A DNA stretch of 5,425 bases, taken from NCBI GenBank assembly GCA_020721025.1, contig DYNO01000075.1, forward strand, positions 1 to 5,425, written 5' to 3'. This document shows positions 1 through 5,259 of this stretch, piece by piece (position 1 is the first letter of the stretch; every line of letters starts with the position of its first letter). Under the pieces are notes generated by a model. That model saw only the letters and a program-made list of their open reading frames with translations. It ran no database searches and was not told the DNA's origin. The position numbers and the translations under genes are program-made. Origin of the DNA: Thiomargarita sp. GTDB taxonomy: Bacteria > Pseudomonadota > Gammaproteobacteria > Beggiatoales > Beggiatoaceae.

Positions 1-4
1 TGGG

Positions 5-193
5 TTATAGACCTGTTTCACTTGGTATTAAAGATTTCAAATCGGTTCTATACAACACGTTATAGCTGCGATTGGAATTAAACGGCGGATCAAGATAAAT
101 CAAATCAACCGATTCGCCAGCAAACCGTTCCTGTAAAATGGGCAAGTTGTCGCCATAAAATAATGTGTTTTGAGTGATAACGCGTTGATCCAT
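5..193 (-). pseudogene. Truncated N-terminal fragment of a DNA methyltransferase (DPPF motif, beta-type)
   Basis: This is the start of a site-specific DNA methyltransferase. Seen: a GDN motif (FYGDNLPIL) about 25 residues before the strand VDLIYLDPPFNSNRSYN, which carries catalytic motif IV (DPPF). In adenine-N6/cytosine-N4 methyltransferases of the beta type this motif comes first and the SAM-binding FxGxG motif comes later. Here the frame stops at 5-7, about 20 residues after DPPF. The last 15 or so residues (RTDLKSLIPSETGL) do not look like the usual continuation, and the other two frames hit stops within about 10 codons, so a single simple frameshift does not restore it. It lacks the SAM-binding and target-recognition parts and should be inactive. 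Start: I prefer the ATG at 193 (62 aa), which has a weak GAG six bases upstream. A GTG at 238 would give 77 aa but has no ribosome site. It lies on the same strand as parE and downstream of it. Confidence 0.6.
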
Positions 194-245
194 TTTTTTC
201 TCGTTATGAATGATAGGTTTGAATTCGTCATTGTTCACTTAGATT

Positions 246-330
246 TGTGTAGGGTGTATAAGCGAAGCATCATACACCTTTAATTTCAAACAGTTGTGCT
301 GCATGACACAATGTTGATGCACCCTACGCA
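246..330. repeat. Imperfect inverted repeat element (GTAGGGTG...CACCCTAC)
   Basis: The outer arms at 246-261 and 315-330 match at 13 of 16 positions when one is reverse-complemented (core GTAGGGTG). Inside are two smaller hairpins: GGTGTAT (253-259) with ATACACC (272-278), and TTGTG (294-298) with CACAA (307-311). Interspersed elements with a GTAGGGTGC core and a short GC-rich loop such as AGCGAAGC are common in gammaproteobacterial intergenic DNA. That this copy belongs to such a family is inferred from appearance. It fills the gap between parE and the methyltransferase fragment. Read as parE mRNA it could fold, but no U-run follows the stems, so I do not call it an intrinsic terminator. Confidence 0.65.
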
Positions 331-366
331 ATTTCTAACAGCGATATGAACTTTATTTAAAGCTCA

Positions 367-2250
367 TCAAATCACCGCTAAATTTCCTTTAGTTTCAAGC
401 CACTGCTTACGATCCCCCGCCCGTTTTTTCGACAACAACATATCCATCATACTTTCGGTCGATTCAGCTTGTGCCAAACTTAAACACACCAACCGTCGAG
501 TTTCTGGCGACATGGTGGTTTCTCGCAATTGCAACGGATTCATTTCACCTAACCCTTTGAATCGCTGCACATTTATTTTGCCTTTTTTATGCTCTGCTTC
601 AATGCGCGCCAAAACTCCTTGTTTTTCCTCTTCATTCAACGCGTAATACACCACATTGCCAATATCAATTCGATACAACGGCGGCATTGCCACGTATAAA
701 TGACCCGCTTCGACCAAATGACGAAAATGTTTCACAAATAATGCACACAACAACGTCGCAATGTGCGCCCCGTCTGAATCTGCGTCGGCGAGAATACAAA
801 TTTTGCCATAACGCAATTCACTCAAATTCTCAGAATTCGGATCGACCCCCAAGGCAACGGCAATATCATGAATTTCTTGCGATCCTAAGATTTCTGTCGA
901 ATCCACTTCCCACGTATTTAAAATTTTACCGCGCAGGGGCAAAACTGCCTGAAATGTCCGATCCCGCGCCTGTTTCGCCGAACCGCCCGCAGAATCGCCT
1001 TCGACTAAAAATAATTCAGTGCGATTCACATCTTGCAAACTACAATCTGACAATTTTCCCGGTAATGCCGGTCCGCCCATCGTTTTTTTGCGTACTACCT
1101 TTTTTTCTAATTTCAGGCGTTTTTGGGCTTGTTCGATAATGAATTGCGCTAATTTTTCCGCCATTTCAATGTGTTGATTGAGCCACAAACTGAAACTATC
1201 TCGCACCACGCCCGCGACGAAGCTGGCACAATTGCGAGAAACTAATTTTTCTTTGGTTTGCCCGGAAAATTGAGGGTCTGCCAGTTTCACCGATAAAATA
1301 TAGGTACAGCGTTCCCACACGTCCTCCGGTGCGAGTTTTACGCCACGCGGCAATAAGTTACGATAATCGCAAAATTCCCGTAATGCTTCCAATAATCCAC
1401 TGCGTAAACCGTTGACATGCGTACCGCCTTGAATGGTTGGAATTAAATTCACATAGCTTTCGGTGAGCAAATTTCCTTCTGGCAACCATGCGACTGCCCA
1501 TTCCACAGCTTCAGTGCTACTACTCAATTGTCCGATGAATGGCGTTTTGGGTAAAATTTCAGCTTCTGCGCCCAAATGTTCGACCAAATACGCGCTCAAT
1601 CCGGCACGATAGCACCATTGTTGGGTTTCGCCACTGGTTTCATCGGTAAAACTGACGGTTAATCCGGCACAAAGCACTGCCTTGGCACGCAATAAATGCA
1701 ATAGGCGGGGAATGGAAAATTTGGGTGAGTCGAAATAGCTGGTATTGGGGAGAAAACGCACTGTTGTTCCAGTGAATTTATCGGTTTTGCCAATCACCGT
1801 TAATTCTGAAACTTTGTTGCCATCGGCGAAATTCATTTGATAAATCTGTTTGTTACGTTTTACCGTCACAGTGAGCGAAGTCGATAATGCGTTGACGACT
1901 GAAATTCCCACGCCGTGCAAACCTCCAGAAAATTGGTAACTTTTGTTAGAAAATTTGCCGCCGGCATGGAGGCGCGTTAAAATCAATTCAATGCCGGAAA
2001 CGTGTTCTTCAGGGTGAATATCAACTGGCATACCTCGTCCGTCGTCTCGCACGCTCAAAGAACCGTCAATATGCAAGATAACTTCGATGGTTTTGGCATG
2101 TCCGGCAAGGGCTTCATCGACACTGTTATCAATGACTTCCTGCGCGAGATGGTTAGGGCGGGTGGTATCGGTGTACATGCCCGGTCGTTTACGCACGGGA
2201 TCGAGTCCGGTCAATACTTCAATATCTACAGCATCATAACTGGAATTCAA
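367..2250 (-). CDS. parE: DNA topoisomerase IV subunit B (ParE), ATPase and TOPRIM subunit
   Basis: ParE pairs with ParC to decatenate daughter chromosomes; it binds ATP and supplies the metal-binding TOPRIM domain. Residue numbers are for the 627-aa product. GHKL ATPase: QEVIDNSVDEA with the Mg-binding Asn at 42, DDGRG at 69-73, the ATP lid GGLHGVG at 109-115. Transducer domain: QGGTHVNG at 274-281. TOPRIM: EGDSAGG at 417-423 and the DxDxD acidic cluster at 489-493, then QRFKGLGEMN at 562-571. It resembles E. coli ParE rather than GyrB throughout (YTDTTRPNHL near the N-terminus, no long GyrB insert). Start: the longest frame begins at an ATG at 2379, overlapping ftsI and adding 43 non-conserved residues. 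The TTG at 2250 has AAAGGA seven bases upstream, a promoter between it and the ATG, and puts every N-terminal residue in register with E. coli ParE (IEVLTGL at the same number). E. coli ParE is 630 aa. Identity is very secure; the start is likely. Confidence 0.96.
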   Translation of the reverse strand: MNSSYDAVDIEVLTGLDPVRKRPGMYTDTTRPNHLAQEVIDNSVDEALAGHAKTIEVILHIDGSLSVRDDGRGMPVDIHPEEHVSGIELILTRLHAGGKFSNKSYQFSGGLHGVGISVVNALSTSLTVTVKRNKQIYQMNFADGNKVSELTVIGKTDKFTGTTVRFLPNTSYFDSPKFSIPRLLHLLRAKAVLCAGLTVSFTDETSGETQQWCYRAGLSAYLVEHLGAEAEILPKTPFIGQLSSSTEAVEWAVAWLPEGNLLTESYVNLIPTIQGGTHVNGLRSGLLEALREFCDYRNLLPRGVKLAPEDVWERCTYILSVKLADPQFSGQTKEKLVSRNCASFVAGVVRDSFSLWLNQHIEMAEKLAQFIIEQAQKRLKLEKKVVRKKTMGGPALPGKLSDCSLQDVNRTELFLVEGDSAGGSAKQARDRTFQAVLPLRGKILNTWEVDSTEILGSQEIHDIAVALGVDPNSENLSELRYGKICILADADSDGAHIATLLCALFVKHFRHLVEAGHLYVAMPPLYRIDIGNVVYYALNEEEKQGVLARIEAEHKKGKINVQRFKGLGEMNPLQLRETTMSPETRRLVCLSLAQAESTESMMDMLLSKKRAGDRKQWLETKGNLAVI

Positions 2251-2257
2251 GGAAACA

Positions 2258-2263
2258 TCCTTT
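2258..2263 (-). promoter_or_regulatory. Shine-Dalgarno of parE supporting the TTG start
   Basis: AAAGGA on the minus strand, seven bases before the TTG at 2250. Neither the ATG at 2379 nor any other in-frame start codon before the conserved ATPase region has comparable support, so this site decides the start. Confidence 0.75.
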
Positions 2264-2322
2264 GCTGGTAATTCTGGGGAAAATGAGATTTGATTTGAAA
2301 AGTGTTGCTTTGATGATAGAAA

Positions 2323-2331
2323 ATTATACCA
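2323..2331 (-). promoter_or_regulatory. Extended -10 promoter of parE
   Basis: TGGTATAAT on the minus strand: a perfect -10 hexamer (2323-2328) with the TGn extension (2329-2331). No good -35 lies 16-18 bp upstream; that DNA is a pyrimidine-rich run with repeated TTCTC. Extended -10 promoters can work without a -35. Transcription would begin near 2316, giving a leader of about 65 bases to the TTG start. This falls downstream of the alternative ATG at 2379, which argues against that ATG. parE may also receive read-through from ftsI. Confidence 0.6.
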
Positions 2332-2368
2332 AACCTGAGAATGAGAATTGAGAAGTGACGTTGGAGAA

Positions 2369-4072
2369 CTACTTGGCATCTGGTGGGATATTCAGCCATT
2401 GTAAAACATGAGTCATCACTTTTGCAAATACCGGCGCGGCAACTTTTCCTCCGTAATATTCCCCTTCTTGTGGCGCATCAATCATGACCACCATCGCGAA
2501 TCGTGGACGTGACGCGGGCACCAATCCGGCGAATAATGCAAAATATTGGCTGTTAGAATAACCAGTTGCCGTGACTTTGCGTACTGTACCGGTCTTGCCT
2601 GCCACTCGAAAACCTGAAATCGCTGCCGCTTCTCCGGTGCCGCCGGGAAGGGTGACTGTTTCCAACATTCGCACGATAGCTTGCGCGGTTTCGCTCCGCA
2701 TGACACGAAATGATGCCGCTTGGGCTAATTCACTTTGTTGCAGCGGCAATAATCGCACTGGGGGTAAAATCCCATCGTTGCCTAGAACGGCATACGCTCG
2801 CGCCAATTGCAATACATTGATATTTAAGCCATATCCAAAAGAAGCACTGGCTTGTTTGACACGATTCCAAGTTTGAAAGGGGGGTAAAAATCCGCTCACT
2901 TCACCAGAAAAACCGCTACCGGATAATTTCCCAAAACCCAGTTGTGAGAACATTTGCCACAAATTTCGTGAACTGAGCGATAGACCGATTTTCGCCGCGC
3001 CGACATTGCTTGATTTTTGAATCACGGTGGTCAAATCTATCATGCCATAATTATGACTGTCCTTCACCTTGTATTTATCCAGCATCAGATAGCCCGGACT
3101 GGTATCGATCAGGCTATTGGCGCGATATTGGCGACTTTCCAATGCTGCGGATAAGGTAAAAGGTTTCATGGTGGAACCGGGTTCAAACACGTCTGTCACT
3201 GCCCGGTTGCGAATTCGCTCTGATTCCCGTTCTTCAATCGTATTGGGGTTATAAGTCGGATAATTCACCATTGCCAACACTTCACCACTGTTGACATCCA
3301 ATATCACCAAACTTCCTGATTTTGCTTGATGTTCGATGATTGCCGTCTTCAACTCTCGCAACGCCACATATTGCAAGCGATTGTCAATGCTGAGATGAAT
3401 ATCGGCACCGGGACGCGCCATTTTAATCCCGCGCACATCGGCGATAATTTGCCCCTGTCTGCCTTGCACCACTTGTTTAGCTCCTGCTTCTCCGGCGAGC
3501 AAATGATTGAAAGAACGTTCAATTCCCTCTTGTCCAACATCATCGACATTGGTAAATCCCACTAAATGTGCACATAATTCTCCTGTTGGATAGTAACGTC
3601 CGTATTCTCGCTGCAAAAATACGCCTTCCAATCTCAATTTTTCAATCTGTTGGGCGACATTGGGCGAAATCCGTCGTTTTAAGTAAACAAATTCCCGTTG
3701 CATCCGTCCTTTCAAAGTCGCTGCAATTTCCGCAACACTGATATTGAGAATACGGGCTAATTGTTGCCAACGCGCTCTTTCTTCTTCAAATTGCGCCGGA
3801 TGGAGCCACACCGAATCGACGGGGGTACTGACTGCGAGAGGCATAGCGTTTCGGTCTAATAACATACCGCGATGGGCAACAATGGGCAAAGTACGCAGAT
3901 GACGCGCTTCCCCTTGCGTTTGTAGAAAGTCGGTGTGCATCACTTGCAAATACACGGCGCGCCACAGCAAAATTACAGTAATTAAGATAAAAATCAATAA
4001 CATCCATTGTCTTCTTGCCCAAATTGGAGAAATTGGCGCAACGGGTGGGGGGCGATAATGGGGACGTGTCAT
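2369..4072 (-). CDS. ftsI: Penicillin-binding protein 3 (FtsI), septal peptidoglycan D,D-transpeptidase
   Basis: FtsI cross-links peptidoglycan at the division septum, working with the FtsW glycosyltransferase. The 567-aa product has a short basic cytoplasmic tail, one membrane segment at about 23-43 (LLIFILITVILLW), a pedestal domain starting with the conserved HRGMLLDRNAMPLAVS, and a transpeptidase domain. Active-site motifs: STMK at 300-303 (catalytic Ser300), SSN at 354-356, KTG at 493-495. E. coli FtsI has its serine at 307 and KTG at 494-496, and its length is 588, so this is full length. The start ATG has no clear Shine-Dalgarno; the next in-frame Met, residue 24, would delete the basic tail, so I keep 4072. 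Odd: its usual dcw neighbours ftsL (upstream) and murE (downstream) are absent. It is followed after 118 bases by parE and preceded by more than 1 kb of non-coding DNA. A second division-type PBP paralogue is possible. Confidence 0.93.
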   Translation of the reverse strand: MTRPHYRPPPVAPISPIWARRQWMLLIFILITVILLWRAVYLQVMHTDFLQTQGEARHLRTLPIVAHRGMLLDRNAMPLAVSTPVDSVWLHPAQFEEERARWQQLARILNISVAEIAATLKGRMQREFVYLKRRISPNVAQQIEKLRLEGVFLQREYGRYYPTGELCAHLVGFTNVDDVGQEGIERSFNHLLAGEAGAKQVVQGRQGQIIADVRGIKMARPGADIHLSIDNRLQYVALRELKTAIIEHQAKSGSLVILDVNSGEVLAMVNYPTYNPNTIEERESERIRNRAVTDVFEPGSTMKPFTLSAALESRQYRANSLIDTSPGYLMLDKYKVKDSHNYGMIDLTTVIQKSSNVGAAKIGLSLSSRNLWQMFSQLGFGKLSGSGFSGEVSGFLPPFQTWNRVKQASASFGYGLNINVLQLARAYAVLGNDGILPPVRLLPLQQSELAQAASFRVMRSETAQAIVRMLETVTLPGGTGEAAAISGFRVAGKTGTVRKVTATGYSNSQYFALFAGLVPASRPRFAMVVMIDAPQEGEYYGGKVAAPVFAKVMTHVLQWLNIPPDAK

Positions 4073-4112
4073 GAAATTTTTATGTGAAATACGAATGAGG
4101 ATTAACTTTTAT

Positions 4113-4140
4113 TTTATACTATTTTGGTTGTTGATGCCAA
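4113..4140 (-). promoter_or_regulatory. Sigma70-type promoter of ftsI
   Basis: On the minus strand, TTGGCA (4135-4140) is followed after 16 bp by TATAAA (4113-4118); the overlapping TAAAAT with an 18-bp spacer is an alternative -10. The start would lie near 4105, about 33 bases before the ftsI ATG. This is a good match for a housekeeping promoter and explains expression of ftsI outside the dcw cluster. Confidence 0.55.
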
Positions 4141-4228
4141 ATCGCATGGAATATTGGCGAATTTTTATGGCTGAGGTGTGCAAAATTTTTGAGCCCACAC
4201 TTTTCACACAAGAACACATCATTTCTGT

Positions 4229-4276
4229 TGATTATTCAACCGGTTAACTATTACAGTAGAAGTATGATGGGCTCAA
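4229..4276. repeat. Direct repeat, copy 1 (partner at 4791-4847)
   Basis: TGATTATTCA (4229-4238), ATTACA (4250-4255) and TGATGGGCTCAA (4265-4276) recur in the same order at 4791-4800, 4821-4826 and 4836-4847, with small length differences between blocks. This marks a second duplicated unit type within the array. Confidence 0.55.
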
Positions 4277-4287
4277 TTTTTCCCAAG

Positions 4288-4475
4288 GATGAGCCCACAC
4301 TTTATGATCGGCAAAAATATTTTTCATTTAAAATTCAATTCATTAATAAACCTCAGATTATTGTAACATGAATATGATGGGCTCATATTTGCTCTCCGGC
4401 GGTAAACTGCGAAAAAAAGATGAGCCCGTGTTTTTCATAACGGAAAAGCATTCTTTTAAAATTCAATGATTTAAA
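4288..4475. repeat. Two diverged tandem copies of a longer unit (about 60 bp, period about 130 bp)
   Basis: The segments at about 4288-4346 and 4419-4475 align over their length: GATGAGCCC, then a TTT..AT.A.CGG stretch, then TTTAAAATTCAAT at 4327-4339 and 4455-4467. The TGAGCCC-to-TTTAAAATT distance is 37 and 34 bases. Similarity extends well beyond the 8-bp motif, so the array grew at least partly by duplication rather than by independent gain of sites. Confidence 0.6.
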
Positions 4476-4679
4476 TTACATTTGTTTTGTTATAAGTATA
4501 TCAAAAGATGTTTAAATTGATAGCTATTGCTATGGGATTAACCGCTTTTTTGAAAAAGTGACGCGAGAACGCAAAATTTTCATTGATTACCTCGCCAAAT
4601 AGATTGAAATAATTTATTTGTAATATCAATCAATTATTTTTACTTCGTATTTTATACTTGTTTAATAAAAGATGCTAAT

Positions 4680-4690
4680 GTAGTGCACTT
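4680..4690. repeat. GTAGTGCACTT motif, copy 1
   Basis: An 11-bp sequence found again at 4861-4871. It contains the 8-bp palindrome AGTGCACT. It lies 30 bp before the TGGGCTCA at 4721. It could be a regulator half of a two-site operator or the edge of a duplicated block. Confidence 0.5.
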
Positions 4691-4790
4691 GATCACTCTC
4701 AAAATCTATAGACGAAAGTATGGGCTCAATTTTTGAATTTTAAGGTCAAATTTTATCACTCGTTTTTGCTGCGACAAAGGCATTTTTTAC

Positions 4791-4847
4791 TGATTATTCA
4801 TTGGATTAAACAAAGCGGTAATTACATGACAGTAATGATGGGCTCAA
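4791..4847. repeat. Direct repeat, copy 2 (partner at 4229-4276)
   Basis: The same ordered blocks as copy 1: TGATTATTCA, ATTACA and TGATGGGCTCAA, about 560-570 bp further right, with roughly nine extra bases inside. This copy is followed closely by the second GTAGTGCACTT. Confidence 0.55.
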
Positions 4848-4860
4848 ATTTTGAAGTCTT

Positions 4861-4871
4861 GTAGTGCACTT
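4861..4871. repeat. GTAGTGCACTT motif, copy 2
   Basis: An identical 11-bp sequence 181 bp after copy 1, again centred on AGTGCACT, 14 bp after the TGGGCTCA at 4839. It lies about 60 bp upstream of the sigma54-like site. Confidence 0.5.
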
Positions 4872-4928
4872 TCGCGATACATGAAAATATTTATTTGATT
4901 TTGTTCATAATTTTTTTCCTGAAAAAGC

Positions 4929-4944
4929 TGGCATCCTTCCTGCT
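4929..4944 (+). promoter_or_regulatory. Candidate sigma54 (-24/-12) promoter for the pilin
   Basis: TGGCATCCTTCCTGCT fits the consensus TGGCAYRNNNNTTGCW with the invariant GG and GC at the right spacing (4930-4931 and 4942-4943), but has two mismatches (C for the R, C for the first T of TTGC). pilA of several gammaproteobacteria is sigma54-dependent through PilR. A start near 4955 would leave a leader of about 305 bases, which is unusually long, so confidence is low. Confidence 0.3.
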
Positions 4945-5016
4945 CTATACATTGGCATCAACGCAAACAAAACAGATTCTTTTAGAATAACCACAAACTT
5001 GGGAATGCTGAAGTCA

Positions 5017-5071
5017 TTCTAGCTTACAAAGAGACTGTGCGCTTTTGAGTAGTGGTCTCTCTCGGCTAGAA
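5017..5071. repeat. Two-tier dyad upstream of the pilin
   Basis: The outer arms TTCTAGC (5017-5023) and GCTAGAA (5065-5071) are perfect complements. The inner arms AGAGAC (5030-5035) and GTCTCT (5055-5060) are also perfect, enclosing a 19-base loop. No U-run follows, so it is not an obvious terminator. It lies between the sigma54-like site and the extended -10 promoter, so it could be an operator, or a leader hairpin if transcription starts upstream. Confidence 0.5.
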
Positions 5072-5119
5072 AGTTGATAAACAACGTAAATAAAAAATTT
5101 GGATTGTCGATTTAAAGTA

Positions 5120-5128
5120 TGCTATACT
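5120..5128 (+). promoter_or_regulatory. Extended -10 promoter of the pilin gene
   Basis: TGCTATACT gives a TGn extension plus TATACT (5123-5128). The -35 is weak: TTGGAT at 5099-5104 with an 18-bp spacer is the best choice. Transcription would begin near 5135, giving a leader of about 125 bases and placing the start inside the 5131-5172 palindrome. I judge it somewhat more likely than the sigma54-like site, but both may be used. Confidence 0.45.
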
Positions 5129-5130
5129 CG

Positions 5131-5172
5131 TGACATGCTATGATTCTGAAGATTTCAGATAATAGAATGTCA
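5131..5172. promoter_or_regulatory. 42-bp near-perfect palindrome at the pilin transcription start
   Basis: The outer arms TGACATGCTAT (5131-5141) and ATAGAATGTCA (5162-5172) match at 10 of 11 positions. The inner arms TCTGAA (5145-5150) and TTCAGA (5154-5159) are perfect around a three-base loop. As DNA this is a strong dyad operator abutting the -10 at 5123-5128; as RNA it would be a stable 5' stem-loop. The structure is directly visible; its role is inferred. Confidence 0.55.
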
Positions 5173-5248
5173 TACATGGTAGCAAAAATTTCACAGTCTC
5201 AAACTTGTATTAACAACTCACAAAACATCCAGCTGAACAAGCTGAAAT

Positions 5249-5252
5249 GGAG
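5249..5252 (+). promoter_or_regulatory. Shine-Dalgarno of the pilin gene
   Basis: GGAG seven bases before the ATG at 5260. It fixes this ATG as the start even though the same frame stays open 40 codons upstream to an ATG at 5140. Confidence 0.75.
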
Positions 5253-5259
5253 AATCTCA

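Larger units (their letters stand above)
4190..4846. repeat. Array of seven TGGGCTCA/TGAGCCCA motifs, mostly in alternating orientation
   Basis: Copies read as TGAGCCCA at 4190-4197 and 4290-4297, and TGAGCCCG at 4421-4428. In the opposite orientation, TGGGCTCA is at 4268-4275, 4378-4385, 4721-4728 and 4839-4846. The order is -, +, -, +, -, +, +. Plus copies are preceded by (A)TATGAT or AATGAT and often followed by AATTTTTGAA-like bases; two of the minus copies are followed by CACTTT on the plus strand. Neighbouring opposite copies can pair: 4268-4275 with 4290-4297 encloses 14 bases, 4378-4385 with 4421-4428 encloses 35. The array may be decayed palindromic or MITE-like elements, or a set of protein-binding sites. 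The repetition is certain; its role is unknown. Confidence 0.8.
4141..5259. other. Long AT-rich intergenic region between divergent ftsI and pilin genes
   Basis: About 1.1 kb with no convincing protein gene on either strand. It is visibly more AT-rich than the flanking genes. The left half (4190-4846) is built of repeated units bounded by TGGGCTCA/TGAGCCCA. The stretch 4480-4700 is AT-rich with no clear signal beyond a 17-codon frame at 4508-4561. The right half holds a second GTAGTGCACTT, two dyads and candidate pilin promoters. No tRNA, rRNA or CRISPR pattern is seen. Confidence 0.8.

Noticed and set aside
253..278. Intrinsic terminator of parE
   Set aside because: The hairpin exists, but no run of T follows on the minus strand; it is better described as part of the interspersed repeat.
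687..1139. 150-codon plus-strand frame inside parE
   Set aside because: Antisense shadow of a strongly conserved gene; no recognisable domain. The same applies to the other plus-strand frames inside parE and ftsI.
2337..2368. Four GAGAA (TTCTC on minus) repeats upstream of the parE -10
   Set aside because: Short, uneven spacing in a purine-rich stretch; not distinguishable from simple-sequence bias.
2251..2379. N-terminal 43 residues of the longest parE frame
   Set aside because: Not ParE-like, upstream of the likely promoter and overlapping ftsI; the TTG at 2250 explains the data better.
4189..4371. 60-codon plus-strand reading frame across the repeat array
   Set aside because: No ribosome site, low-complexity AT-rich composition, and it runs through the repeats (EPTL- and MMGS-like pieces come from the repeated motif). 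No recognisable protein.
4190..4846. CRISPR array
   Set aside because: The repeated core is only 8-12 bp, copies alternate in orientation, spacing is irregular (22 to about 300 bp) and no cas gene is present.
4190..4846. Integron attC sites
   Set aside because: No GTTRRRY/RYYYAAC core sites at the arm ends and no gene cassettes between copies.
5140..5259. In-frame 40-codon upstream extension of the pilin from the ATG at 5140
   Set aside because: The frame is open, but it has no ribosome site, lies in the palindrome and would give a 46-residue leader. The ATG at 5260 has GGAG at ideal spacing and gives a standard six-residue prepilin leader.
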